Shown: piece after piece, positions 15,392 through 23,649 of the stretch | How positions within the stretch are numbered: the first letter of the stretch is position 1 | How the letters are laid out: every line of letters begins with the position of its first letter | Source: Oscillospiraceae bacterium | GTDB lineage: Bacteria > Bacillota > Clostridia > Oscillospirales > Acutalibacteraceae | Direction: 5' to 3' | NCBI GenBank assembly: GCA_015066385.1 | Contig: SVOJ01000012.1 | Coordinates: forward strand, 19,201-83,200 | Length of the DNA stretch: 64,000 nucleotides | Program-made: the position numbers and the translations under genes | Notes under the pieces: generated by a model | Databases searched by the model: none | What the model was told of the DNA's origin: nothing | What the model saw: only the letters and a program-made list of their open reading frames with translations

Positions 15392-16636
15392 ATGGAACAT
15401 GCAGAAAATTTCAGGGCAGGCTTAATCGGGCACAAACTGTCGCACAGTTTTTCGCCGCAGATTCACGCAGAACTTGCCGATTATGAATATAAACTTTTTG
15501 AACTTGAACCCGACGAGATTGGTGCATTTTTACAAAACGGCAATTTTGATGCCACAAATGTGACCATTCCCTACAAAAAAGAAGTGATGCCGTTTTTGGC
15601 GGAAATTTCCGAAGAAGCACAGAAAATCGGTTCGGTCAACACCATTACCCGCACCGCAAAGGGGCTTAAAGGCGATAACACGGACTATTTCGGTTTTTTG
15701 TATATGCTTAAAAAAAGCGGTATTGCGGTAAAAAACAAAAAATGTCTTGTGCTCGGCTCGGGTGGAGCTTCGGTCACGGTCTGTGCGGTACTCAAAGACA
15801 TGGGTGCAGATGTGGTTGTCATCTCCCGTTCGGGTGAAGATAATTACGAAAACCTTGACCGCCACAAAGATGCGGCTGTGATTGTGAACACCACACCCGT
15901 CGGAATGTATCCGAATACAGGCATATCCCCTGTTGACCTGACCGTGTTTCCCGTTCTTGAAGGGGTGCTTGACCTTATTTACAACCCTGCAAGAACACAG
16001 TTGCTTCTCGATGCACAGAAACTGAATATCCCTTGTTTGAACGGTCTTGCCATGCTGACCGCACAGGCAAAAAAGGCCTGCGAACTGTTTTTAAACACGC
16101 AGATTGACGACAGTGAAATTGACCGCATCACCGCAAAAATCGCTTCGGACAGCGAAAACATCATTCTTATCGGCATGCCCGGGTGCGGAAAATCCACCGC
16201 CGGCAAAGCCCTTGCCGAAATGACGGGCAGGCAGTTTGTTGATACAGATGAAATAATCGAGCAAAAAGCGGGGATGCCCATTCCCGACATTTTTGCAAAA
16301 TACGGTGAAGTGCACTTCCGCACACTTGAACACGAAGCGGTGTGCGAGTGTGCAAAAAAAAGCGGCCTCGTGCTTGCCACGGGCGGCGGTGTAATCAAAA
16401 CAAAAGAAAACTACAATTGTCTGCATCAGAACGGCAAAGTCATCTGGTTGCAACGGGATGTGAACCTGCTTGCAACGGACGGCAGACCCCTGTCGCAGCA
16501 AAGCGGTGTTTTCAAACTTTATGAGGAACGAAAACCCCTGTATGAATACTTCTGCGACATTGCAGTGCAATGTGACACCGATGCAACCATAACGGCAAAA
16601 AACATTCTTACCGCTTTCAAGGAGGTACAGACATGA
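15392..16636 (+). CDS. Fused shikimate dehydrogenase / shikimate kinase (AroE-AroK)
   Basis: This 414-residue fusion catalyses two pathway steps. Residues 1-250 are shikimate dehydrogenase: GHKLSHSFSPQIHA, the catalytic Lys in NVTIPYKKEV near 65, GDNTDYFGF near 93, the NADP loop LGSGGASVTV near 121, and NTTPVGMYP near 167. Residues 255-414 are shikimate kinase: Walker A GMPGCGKST near 262, FVDTDEIIE, ATGGGVI near 330 and the lid Arg in DGRPLS. Both catalytic sets look intact. Fusing the two enzymes is less common than separate genes. The stop overlaps the start of aroQ (ATGA). Confidence 0.92.
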   Translation: MEHAENFRAGLIGHKLSHSFSPQIHAELADYEYKLFELEPDEIGAFLQNGNFDATNVTIPYKKEVMPFLAEISEEAQKIGSVNTITRTAKGLKGDNTDYFGFLYMLKKSGIAVKNKKCLVLGSGGASVTVCAVLKDMGADVVVISRSGEDNYENLDRHKDAAVIVNTTPVGMYPNTGISPVDLTVFPVLEGVLDLIYNPARTQLLLDAQKLNIPCLNGLAMLTAQAKKACELFLNTQIDDSEIDRITAKIASDSENIILIGMPGCGKSTAGKALAEMTGRQFVDTDEIIEQKAGMPIPDIFAKYGEVHFRTLEHEAVCECAKKSGLVLATGGGVIKTKENYNCLHQNGKVIWLQRDVNLLATDGRPLSQQSGVFKLYEERKPLYEYFCDIAVQCDTDATITAKNILTAFKEVQT

Positions 16637-17061
16637 AAATTCTTGTGATCAACGGGCCGAATCTCAATTTATTGGGACTGCGCGAACCCGACCTATACGG
16701 CAAACAGGATTACAAAGCCCTTTGTGAGTTTATAAAAGAAAACAGTCTCGGCAATGAAGTGGAACTGTTTCAGTCCAACCACGAGGGTGTCATTGTGGAT
16801 AAAATCCAATCCGCATATAAAAACTTTGACGGCATCGTTATCAATCCCGCCGCCTACACACACACGTCCGTTGCCATTTTAGATGCACTCAAGGCGGTCG
16901 GAATTCCGACCGTGGAAGTACACCTGACCGACATTGCCCAACGAGAAGCATTCCGTCAGCACTCTTTTGTTTCACTGTATGCGGAAAAACAAATCAAGGG
17001 CAAAGGCTTTGACGGTTATGCACAAGCAATCGGATATTTAACAAACAAGTACGGAAAGTGA
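16633..17061 (+). CDS. aroQ: Type II 3-dehydroquinate dehydratase
   Basis: This is a 142-residue enzyme removing water from 3-dehydroquinate. NGPNLNLLGLREPDLYG carries the active-site Asn and the lid Arg and Tyr; QSNHEGVIVDKIQ and INPAAYTHTSVAI (usually NPGAYTHTS) supply substrate contacts, and EVHLTD completes the site. Length and order match the dodecameric type II family. It overlaps the AroE-AroK gene by four bases and lies 12 bp before the DAHP synthase. Confidence 0.94.
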   Translation: MKILVINGPNLNLLGLREPDLYGKQDYKALCEFIKENSLGNEVELFQSNHEGVIVDKIQSAYKNFDGIVINPAAYTHTSVAILDALKAVGIPTVEVHLTDIAQREAFRQHSFVSLYAEKQIKGKGFDGYAQAIGYLTNKYGK

Positions 17062-17073
17062 GGTATATTTATT

Positions 17074-18105
17074 ATGTCTATGGATTTCAAACGCAAACTC
17101 CCCATCCCGATGGAGGTCAAAGAAAAGTTCCCCGTATCCTTTGCGGCAACGCAGAAAAAAGAAGCAATTGATGCCGAGGTCGCCGATGTGTTCAAAGGTG
17201 AATCGGACAAAAAAATCCTCATCATCGGCCCGTGTTCGGCTGACCGTGCGGATGCTGTTTTTGAATATTGCGAAAGACTTAAAAATGTGCAGGAGCAGGT
17301 CAAGGATAAACTGATTCTCATTCCCCGCATTTACACCAACAAGCCCCGCACCACAGGCGAAGGCTACAAAGGAATGCTGCACCAGCCCGATCCCAACAAC
17401 AAGCCCGACCCGTTCCAGGGCATTCTCGCCATCCGTGAACTGCACACAAGAGTGCTGACGGAACTTGGCATGTCCACCGCGGACGAAATGCTCTATCCCG
17501 CCAACCACCGTTATTTAAGCGACCTGATGAGTTATGTTGCCGTGGGTGCACGTTCAAGCGAAAATCAGGAACACCGCCTTGTGGCAAGCGGCATTTCCGT
17601 TCCCGTCGGCATGAAAAATCCCACCGCAGGCGATCTTTCCGTTATGCTCAACTCCGTCAAAGCCGCACAGGCAAGCCACTCCTTCATTTACAGAGGCTGG
17701 GACGTGGAAACCAGCGGCAACCTCCTTGCACACGCCATTTTAAGAGGTTTTGTTAACAAACACGGACAGTCAATGCCCAACTACCACTATGAAGACCTCG
17801 AAATGCTGTGCGAAATGTATGCAAAATCGGGCATTGCAAACCCCGCCGCCATCATCGACTGCAACCATGCAAACTCCGACAAAAAGTGGTTTGAACAACC
17901 CCGTATCTGCAAAGAAGTTCTGCACTCCTGCCGCCACAATGCGGACATTGCAAAACTGGTCAAGGGCTTCATGATCGAAAGTTACCTCGAAGACGGTAAT
18001 CAGAAGATCGGCCCCGACGAAGTGTACGGCAAATCCATCACCGACCCGTGCCTGGGCTGGGAAAAGAGCGAAAAACTCATCCTCGAAATCGCGGATCTTA
18101 TATAA
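17074..18105 (+). CDS. aroF: DAHP synthase, type I-alpha (AroF/G/H-like)
   Basis: This is a 343-residue enzyme that condenses PEP and erythrose 4-phosphate, the entry step of the pathway. LIIGPCSADRADAVFEY near residue 51, PRIYTNKPRTTGEGYKG near 89, DLMSYVAVGARSSENQEHR near 150, GMKNPTAGD, the metal site DCNHANS near 263 and ITDPCLGW near 326 are those of the enterobacterial AroF/G/H group. No ferredoxin-like domain is attached; that domain is found on TyrA instead. It is the last gene of the operon, 12 bp after aroQ, and a strong terminator follows. Confidence 0.93.
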   Translation: MSMDFKRKLPIPMEVKEKFPVSFAATQKKEAIDAEVADVFKGESDKKILIIGPCSADRADAVFEYCERLKNVQEQVKDKLILIPRIYTNKPRTTGEGYKGMLHQPDPNNKPDPFQGILAIRELHTRVLTELGMSTADEMLYPANHRYLSDLMSYVAVGARSSENQEHRLVASGISVPVGMKNPTAGDLSVMLNSVKAAQASHSFIYRGWDVETSGNLLAHAILRGFVNKHGQSMPNYHYEDLEMLCEMYAKSGIANPAAIIDCNHANSDKKWFEQPRICKEVLHSCRHNADIAKLVKGFMIESYLEDGNQKIGPDEVYGKSITDPCLGWEKSEKLILEIADLI

Positions 18106-18117
18106 TATAAAGAAAAC

Positions 18118-18165
18118 GACCTGCACTCTGGTAAAAAAGTGCAGGTCTGCTTTTATTTTTTTTGT
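18118..18165. terminator. Terminator ending the aromatic operon
   Basis: GACCTGCACT pairs with AGTGCAGGTC and is followed by a T-rich tract on the plus strand, overlapping the end of the minus-strand DUF2442 gene. Nearly the same stem recurs at 18925-18952. Confidence 0.88.
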
Positions 18166-18590
18166 GCGTTTCCGTATTCGCGTCGCATGGCTTGCACGGA
18201 CACCACCCATTGTTTGCCGAATTTGCAGACATCCACACCGTTTACAAGCTTTCCGTATGCGACAGCCTTGCGCAAGGTGCTTTCATGCAGCCCCCAAAGA
18301 CTGCTTGCATCACCAAATGCCATCAACCCGTCAAACGGAGTTGCAATCTGTGTTCCGTTTGCCCACAGTTCATCGCAGGAAAGATCTAATTCATCCTCCC
18401 ATACGATACCGTAGCCGCCCACATCCGTTTCAACACAGTAAAACAAATCAGGATTTTCAAGTAAAGCCTTGAAAACAGGCAAGGATTCAAACAAGGGTTT
18501 TATGTCATATATTTTTGTAACACCCTCACAAAACTGCACACTGAGTTTATAGTCGGGCAAAGGAAAAACATTTTTGACTTTGTGAAACAT
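18153..18590 (-). CDS. DUF2442 protein with C-terminal helix-turn-helix
   Basis: ATG 18590 (MFHKVKNVFP) is preferred to the track start because AGGTG lies eight bases before it; the product is 145 residues. Residues 1-85 are a DUF2442 domain (KIYDIKPLFE, VETDVGGYGIVWEDELDLSCDELWANG). Residues 92-140 form a DNA-binding-like unit (SSLWGLHESTLRKAVAYGKLVNG, KFGKQWVV). The gene follows a DUF4160 gene by 11 bp, a recurrent pairing thought to be a toxin-antitoxin or regulatory module. The HTH part could act on the palindrome in the shared promoter. Function is otherwise unknown. Confidence 0.8.
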   Translation of the reverse strand: MFHKVKNVFPLPDYKLSVQFCEGVTKIYDIKPLFESLPVFKALLENPDLFYCVETDVGGYGIVWEDELDLSCDELWANGTQIATPFDGLMAFGDASSLWGLHESTLRKAVAYGKLVNGVDVCKFGKQWVVSVQAMRREYGNAQKK

Positions 18591-18601
18591 AAATATGCAC
18601 C

Positions 18602-18856
18602 TCATTCCAGCGGCGGCAGATTTTTAAATTCCTGCGTTTCCCAGATTTCTATTAGTTCCTGTTTGTTGATTTCAATCCATTCGAGCACCATTGCGAGTGC
18701 CTTTGGCGGAAGAAAACCGTCCAACACTTCTCCTGTCATAAAATCAACAGCAGCCGCATCGTCATTATATATTGCATGGATGTGCGGCGGATTATGCTCA
18801 TGCTGTAAAAAATACATTCTGATCACAATCCCGTAAAATCTCGATAAAACAGGCAC
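18602..18856 (-). CDS. DUF4160 protein
   Basis: The family motif is clear: FYGIVIRMYF followed by HEHNPPHIHAIY and EVLDGFLPPKAL. I choose the GTG at 18856 (VPVLSRFYG) because GGGAGTGG lies before it and because the track's ATG (18892) overlaps the predicted -10 box, so it cannot be in the transcript. That gives 84 residues, the usual size. DUF4160 proteins generally precede DUF2442 proteins; the biochemical role is not established. The pair has its own promoter with an internal palindrome. Confidence 0.82.
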   Translation of the reverse strand: MPVLSRFYGIVIRMYFLQHEHNPPHIHAIYNDDAAAVDFMTGEVLDGFLPPKALAMVLEWIEINKQELIEIWETQEFKNLPPLE

Positions 18857-18887
18857 ATATACCACTCCCAATTTCTTTTTCAGTATT

Positions 18888-18917
18888 ATCATATCACGAT
18901 ACCGTGATATTTGTCAA
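18888..18917 (-). promoter_or_regulatory. Promoter with internal palindromic operator for DUF4160/DUF2442
   Basis: On the minus strand TTGACA (18912-18917) and TATGAT (18888-18893) are 18 bp apart. A perfect inverted repeat, ATATCACG GTAT CGTGATAT (18891-18910), fills the spacer, so a bound protein would block RNA polymerase. Confidence 0.75.
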
Positions 18918-18952
18918 GAAAAAAACCTGCACTCTTGTCAAAAAGTGCAGGT
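18917..18952 (-). terminator. Terminator of the TraX-family gene
   Basis: On the minus strand ACCTGCACT pairs with AGTGCAGGT and is followed by seven T, just after the TraX-family stop. The stem is almost identical to the aromatic operon terminator 800 bp away. Confidence 0.85.
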
Positions 18953-18958
18953 TATTGT

Positions 18959-19735
18959 TTATGCAAAATAGCGGATGAGATAGAGGATGATCATGTGCAC
19001 GGGGTAAAAACCGTAGGAGCCGTATTGAATAAACTTGTTTGATCTTCCCTTCTTACCGCCGTAAGCCCAGATGGGAAGAAGTGCCAGCACGGCAAAGCCC
19101 TGTGTCGGGAATTCAAAGGCGTGACCGAACAGTTCAAAAGGAAGCACCTGGCCTTCAAAGAAAACAATGTGAATGAGCACCATGCCGACAAGCTGTGCGA
19201 GCCATGCAAACGGAAAATCACGGCAGATATAGAACAGAAGAATGGTAATAAATCCCGTGAAGCCGTAATCCGGGAATGTGATAACCGAAGCAACGCCGAT
19301 GAGCACCAAAAACAGGACACCAAGACCGATTGTTTTTGCAGTACGGTCTTTTTTCATCTTGTCGAGCACCACCATGGCGGCAAGTCCCAACAAAAACGTA
19401 AATAAGACATTCTGATGATAGGGGTTAAACCAACGGCTGGAATAAAACAGATTGAACGGCAATTCCGAAATCAGTGCAAATATACCGAGACGCAGAGCAT
19501 ACTTTTTTACATTTTTGGTGTGCACAAAGCCCTCTGCCAACTGAAACGCAAAAATGGGAAATGCGAGTCTGCCGAGATACGTCATCCAGTTGCCGAAGGA
19601 CATGAATGTTGCCCACACATGGTCACTGATCATCAGAAGAATAGCAATCAGGCGCAATATATTGGCGGTAATGCCGCCCAAGGGCAGATTTTCGATCGGA
19701 CGGTTTCGGGGCAGTTTTTTGAGTTTTCCGGACAT
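18959..19735 (-). CDS. TraX-family integral membrane protein
   Basis: ATG 19735 (MSGKLKKLPRN) follows GAAAGGAG and replaces the track start 66 bases upstream; the product is 258 residues. NILRLIAILLMISDHVW, LGRLAFPIFAFQLAEGF and SELPFNLFY are the signature of the TraX family, with eight or more membrane segments. F-plasmid TraX acetylates pilin; chromosomal homologues in Firmicutes are membrane acyltransferase-like proteins of unknown substrate. The gene is single, with a small-RNA-like transcription unit directly upstream on the same strand. Confidence 0.85.
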   Translation of the reverse strand: MSGKLKKLPRNRPIENLPLGGITANILRLIAILLMISDHVWATFMSFGNWMTYLGRLAFPIFAFQLAEGFVHTKNVKKYALRLGIFALISELPFNLFYSSRWFNPYHQNVLFTFLLGLAAMVVLDKMKKDRTAKTIGLGVLFLVLIGVASVITFPDYGFTGFITILLFYICRDFPFAWLAQLVGMVLIHIVFFEGQVLPFELFGHAFEFPTQGFAVLALLPIWAYGGKKGRSNKFIQYGSYGFYPVHMIILYLIRYFA

Positions 19736-19781
19736 AGAAAGTCTCCTTTCGAGAAAAACTATATAAACATATTTTTGAAAC

Positions 19782-19868
19782 AAAAAAATAACCGCCCTCA
19801 ACCTTCCAAAGTAGTGCGGTTATTTCTGCCATAACGGAAGGCTAACCGTCTATCGGTCTGCCTTGTTC
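19782..19868 (-). ncRNA. Small RNA resembling a type I antitoxin RNA, upstream of the TraX gene
   Basis: On the minus strand TTGACA (19898-19903) and TATAAT (19875-19880) are 17 bp apart. The transcript would begin near 19868, fold GGC-ACCG-ATAGA-CGGT-GCC, and end at ATAACCGC / GCGGTTAT followed by seven T (19782-19823): about 87 nt with no ORF. On the plus strand the same DNA reads KKNNRPQPSKVV..., a tail I recall from holin-like type I toxin loci, but the toxin's hydrophobic N-terminus is missing. I infer an orphan antitoxin-like RNA. A regulatory leader for the TraX gene is the alternative, since GGAAGG and CCTTCC could pair across the terminator loop. Confidence 0.5.
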
Positions 19869-19941
19869 ACTTATATTATAGCAATGTTTTTGCATCCTGT
19901 CAACACCTGTTTGCAGGTGTTTTTTTATGCAATAAAACATA

Positions 19942-19980
19942 TCAAGGGTAACGGTTTTACATTGAGACCGTCACCCTTGA
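19942..19980 (-). terminator. Hairpin after the exporter operon
   Basis: TCAAGGGT-A-ACGGT and ACCGT-C-ACCCTTGA form a long hairpin just after the minus-strand stop at 19988. The following tract is T-rich but not a clean T run, so termination efficiency is uncertain. Confidence 0.6.
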
Positions 19981-19987
19981 GCGCACT

Positions 19988-22402
19988 TCAGCGCAGATTT
20001 TCCGGCACATTTTCAATCGGCACATAGGTCAGCACCGAGGTACCGTCTGCATATTCAAATGCCACAAAGCAACCGTCCTGCGTGACGGGATAATGCAAAA
20101 ATGAATTTTTGACAAGTTCTGCAAGCACCGTTGCATCCTGCGCGAATTTGCCGTCGGGCATAATGTCGGAGAATGACATATTTTCTTGGGCAAGGTAGGT
20201 GCCTCTGAAGTACTGACTGCGGAAATGGCCGACGTTTTCCGCTTTGCCGTCGGCAAAGGGAGTGCGCAGAAGTTTGGCAGACACTGGCTGTTCGGCAACG
20301 CTCAGATACTGCAACAGATCATATTTTTCAAGCACGGCGACGGTGGCTTTCATATCTGCATAAACGGGATAGATATTGTTTAAATCGCAGTATTCAAAGT
20401 CCTTACTCAACTGTGCGATGGTAAAGGTCTTCGGCTCGGAGAATTCGGGACCGACATACCTATCCTCAAACGCAACAGCCGTGGTTGCATAAACAACTTC
20501 ATACCCATAATCGACTACTTCGTAATCATAACTGTAATCATAGTCCTGGTCATAACTGCGGATGTTGCCGCTGAGCGAGATGTAACCAAGCGGTGCGACA
20601 TTGTCAAAACGGCAGATCGGCATGTTGCCGTCTTTGATATCCTGCACCAAAGCCTTGCGAAGATCCGTTTCAAACCCTTGCTCCAGAATATTCCACGGAA
20701 TGACCGTCACAGACGAAGCGGCAGGTGCGATCAGCGATACATTTTCAATATAAATGTCATCAAACTGATGCGCATAATTGGTTTTCACATCTTCATGGTT
20801 TTCGTAATCACGAAGCAGTTCCATGACTTCGGGGGTGGCTTTTTCGTAATAACGGGTGACGGTTTTGCCGTTTTTGAGCTTGTACTGAAATGCAACGGGG
20901 TATCCGAACAGCGCAAGCTCCTCTTCTTTTGCTTCTGTCATGATTTTGTGGACGGCAAGCACGGTATCGATGTCCTTTTCATCCGTCAGATCACAGATGA
21001 GCGATGCAGAGTCGGAATAAAAATACGAAAGATGATCAAGCGCAAACTTTTCGTCCGTGCGGTTGTGCAGTTCATTGTCTTCATACCACAAATCGCCGTA
21101 ATAACTTTCATAGAAAGAACTGTCCGCATCTGCAAATTGCGGATAGCCGCCGCACGAAACGGACACACTTTCTATTTTTTCTTTGTCGGGAATGCGGTTT
21201 TCATAACCGAAACCGCCCGTTTGGAAGATGACACAGACAATCACAAACACGGCACATACCGACAATGCAACAGGCATGGCTTTGGCAAGTGTCTTTTTGC
21301 CGCGAAGCAGAATTGCCATGATGATGGTATACACAAGCAACAGAATAAGCGTACCGAGTGCAATCAGCACAGCACCGAGCCCGGGAATGCGGATATCTGC
21401 CGTGTCCATCACAAAGTAGGCAGGCATGGCAAGCAGGAATGCAAGGCTCAGGCAGGACACACCCACAAGAGCGGGATTTTTACCCAAGAAGCCTGCGTTT
21501 TCATTTTTACGGTGCTTGAAGCAGATGAAACTCAACATACAAAGCACTGCACCGACGGCAAGCCACACCAAGGGGTAAGACCAGCCTGGATTCATCCATT
21601 CGCCGTCCATCTTGTACCATTCAAAACCGTCGCTGAATCGGTAATCGGAAACGGGCAGGAAGAAATCAAGATAATCAAAATCGGGCAAGAACGAGCCGTT
21701 ATGAATGGTTTCACCGCTTGCAACATTGTGCAGCCAATGCTCCACCGCATTGCCCTTGAGCATGGCGGCGGCAAGGTATTTGACCCCGTAAAACAGGGTG
21801 ACGGGCAGGGCAATCAAACAGCCCGAGCACAGAAAACTTTCCACACTTGCACCTGATACACACATGGCAAGTGTGGTCATGGCAAATGCAAACACAGCAA
21901 TGGCAACAAAAGAAAGGGTATAAATGCCCGTTGCTGTCCACAATTCGGGGGTAGAACCGAACAGCATCAGATTGGACACAAGAAGTCCTGCAAAAATGAG
22001 GACAACGGGAGCAATCAGATGCACCGCACATGCGGCAAAACGGGACCAGAACAGGGTGCTTCTTGACACGCCCAAGCTGCAATACACATTGAGTGTTTTT
22101 TTGACGTGCAGAAAACGCCAGCAATGCAAAGCAAGGAACATGGCAGAAAGCCCGACCGCAAGGCAGACATAGCCCATTTCTTCCGTACTCATATGTCGGT
22201 TAAGTGCAAAGACATAAGCTTCAAGATAATCAGAATCTGAAAGCCCGCTCAGGTACATCTCCTGATTTCTGAACATCGAATGAATGTCCGCAAAAAACGG
22301 AAGAAGCAGCAAAAACTCCAGAATACCGTGAAAACTGAACTTTTTTAAGGACTGCAAAAAGGATGTACGGAATTGCTTAGCCGAAGATAGATTTGAAGTC
22401 AT
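19988..22402 (-). CDS. ABC exporter permease with large extracytoplasmic domain (paralogue B)
   Basis: This is an 804-residue protein. The N-terminal half has about eight membrane segments; the loop LHVKKTLNVYCSLGVSRSTLFWSRF resembles the coupling region of FtsX-like and bacitracin-type permeases. After a segment ending TGGFGYENRIP near residue 410 comes a 390-residue soluble domain rich in Asp, Tyr and Glu, probably outside the cell. The 778-residue protein at 24452-26788 has the same layout and motifs (KKTVNVYYSLGVSRATLF, TGGFGFEKRIP), so they probably pair with the single ATPase. The start (MTSNLSSAKQF, behind GGAGGAAGG) overlaps the ATPase gene by 26 bp. The C-terminal domain may be what is catalogued as DUF6449; I could not verify this. 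Confidence 0.75.
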   Translation of the reverse strand: MTSNLSSAKQFRTSFLQSLKKFSFHGILEFLLLLPFFADIHSMFRNQEMYLSGLSDSDYLEAYVFALNRHMSTEEMGYVCLAVGLSAMFLALHCWRFLHVKKTLNVYCSLGVSRSTLFWSRFAACAVHLIAPVVLIFAGLLVSNLMLFGSTPELWTATGIYTLSFVAIAVFAFAMTTLAMCVSGASVESFLCSGCLIALPVTLFYGVKYLAAAMLKGNAVEHWLHNVASGETIHNGSFLPDFDYLDFFLPVSDYRFSDGFEWYKMDGEWMNPGWSYPLVWLAVGAVLCMLSFICFKHRKNENAGFLGKNPALVGVSCLSLAFLLAMPAYFVMDTADIRIPGLGAVLIALGTLILLLVYTIIMAILLRGKKTLAKAMPVALSVCAVFVIVCVIFQTGGFGYENRIPDKEKIESVSVSCGGYPQFADADSSFYESYYGDLWYEDNELHNRTDEKFALDHLSYFYSDSASLICDLTDEKDIDTVLAVHKIMTEAKEEELALFGYPVAFQYKLKNGKTVTRYYEKATPEVMELLRDYENHEDVKTNYAHQFDDIYIENVSLIAPAASSVTVIPWNILEQGFETDLRKALVQDIKDGNMPICRFDNVAPLGYISLSGNIRSYDQDYDYSYDYEVVDYGYEVVYATTAVAFEDRYVGPEFSEPKTFTIAQLSKDFEYCDLNNIYPVYADMKATVAVLEKYDLLQYLSVAEQPVSAKLLRTPFADGKAENVGHFRSQYFRGTYLAQENMSFSDIMPDGKFAQDATVLAELVKNSFLHYPVTQDGCFVAFEYADGTSVLTYVPIENVPENLR

Positions 22403-23276
22403 AATCGCCTTCCTCCATTTCGTCTAAGAATATTTCTTCCACGCTCATCACAAAGCGTTCCACCAAGAGCGGATTCATCTTGCGAAGCAGGTCTTCCGCA
22501 ACATCGGGTGCTTTGTTGATGGTGAGCACCACGATTTTGCCGTCGATTTCAACCTTTTTGTAGTTGATGTGTGCAAAATCGGATTCGACTTTGTTTTCAC
22601 TGAACACAGCACGCAGTTTGCAACGAGTTCCCGACAGATCGTCCACAGAAGCATCGAGCACGATTTTTTTGCCGTTGATAAGGCCGATATGGTCGCACAT
22701 ATCGCCCAGTTCATGCAGGTTATGCGAAGAAATGATGATGCTCGCTTCCTTTTCGGCGGCATACTCAAGAAGCATATTTTTCATGAGATTCCGTTTCGCG
22801 GGGTCAAGACCGTCAAAACTTTCATCGAGCAAAAGCACCTGCGGATTGCAGGCAAGGGCAATTGCCATTTCCGCCTGTCGTTGCATACCCTTTGAAAACG
22901 AAGACACTTTTGCCTTGCGGTCAAGCCCCAAAAGGTCTGTCAGTTTGACAAAGGTTTCGTTGTTGAAATCGGGGTAATAGGACTTATAAAACTTTGCAGT
23001 TTTTTCAAGCGTGGTGTAGGGTTCAAAATGCAGCTCGTCCGGCACGAAAAACAGATGTTGTTTTTGTTTTGCGTTGTCGAAAATGTCTTCCCCGTTCATC
23101 AGCACTTTGCCGCCGTCGGCACGGTAAATACCTGCCACGGTTTTCAAAAGCGTGGTCTTACCTGCACCGTTGTAGCCGACCAGGCCGTAGACCGAGCCTT
23201 TGCGAACGGTCAGCGAAAGATCTTCCACCGCTGTGTAATTTCCGAATCGTTTGGTAACATTTTTAATTTCAAGCAT
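22377..23276 (-). CDS. ABC exporter ATPase (YtrB/BcrA-like)
   Basis: This is a 299-residue ATPase. Walker A GYNGAGKTT is near residue 35, Walker B VLLLDESFDGLD near 158 (Ser instead of Pro after the Glu), and the signature is FSKGMQRQ instead of LSGGQ, as in GntR-linked exporters. The last 80 residues are an accessory domain. It overlaps the GntR gene by eight bases and paralogue B by 26, so all are translated together. It would power both permeases. Confidence 0.88.
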   Translation of the reverse strand: MLEIKNVTKRFGNYTAVEDLSLTVRKGSVYGLVGYNGAGKTTLLKTVAGIYRADGGKVLMNGEDIFDNAKQKQHLFFVPDELHFEPYTTLEKTAKFYKSYYPDFNNETFVKLTDLLGLDRKAKVSSFSKGMQRQAEMAIALACNPQVLLLDESFDGLDPAKRNLMKNMLLEYAAEKEASIIISSHNLHELGDMCDHIGLINGKKIVLDASVDDLSGTRCKLRAVFSENKVESDFAHINYKKVEIDGKIVVLTINKAPDVAEDLLRKMNPLLVERFVMSVEEIFLDEMEEGDYDFKSIFG

Positions 23277-23649
23277 TTTTGTTTACCTCCTCGCCGTAAA
23301 GCGTGTGAACCGTTGCAAGAATTTCAGTCAAGGCAATTCCTTTGGCTTTGGCGGCAAGCACTGCCGTTTCCACTTCCTGAAAAGCGGTTCTGCGTAAGTT
23401 TTCGTCGGCAAGGGCATCGGCACTTACGTAACTGCCCGTACCGGGAACGGAATAAATGACCCCGTGCGATTCCAATTCGGAAAAGGCTTTTTTGACGGTG
23501 TTGATATTCACTCCCGTTTCTGCCGCAACCTGACGGATGGACGGCAGTTTGCTGTGGGGGGTGAGGACACCTAAAGATATAAGGGTCATCAGTTCATTTT
23601 TGATTTGCTCGAAGACAGGCACGCGGCTCTGTCGGTCAATATGGATCAT
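23269..23649 (-). CDS. GntR-family regulator, YtrA subfamily
   Basis: This is a 126-residue repressor. Residues 1-70 form the winged HTH (PVFEQIKNELMTLISLGVL, LPSIRQVAAETGVNINTVKKAFSELESHGV), and the short C-terminal part is the two-helix dimer domain of the YtrA group. Such proteins repress ABC exporters that respond to cell-envelope antibiotics. Its likely operator is the GTGCTA-7N-TAGCAC palindrome downstream of the promoter at 26.8 kb. It overlaps its upstream and downstream genes (ATGA and eight bases). Confidence 0.88.
   Translation of the reverse strand: MIHIDRQSRVPVFEQIKNELMTLISLGVLTPHSKLPSIRQVAAETGVNINTVKKAFSELESHGVIYSVPGTGSYVSADALADENLRRTAFQEVETAVLAAKAKGIALTEILATVHTLYGEEVNKNA

Noticed and set aside
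19415-19834. 139-residue plus-strand ORF ending in KNNRPQPSKVVRLFLP
   Set aside because: Most of it is antisense to the TraX-family gene. Only its tail is of interest, as a possible toxin remnant, and that is treated under the small RNA.
20678-21856. 392-residue plus-strand ORF (and 302- and 295-residue ORFs at 24530 and 25466)
   Set aside because: Antisense to the two exporter permeases; no start signals and antisense-type composition.
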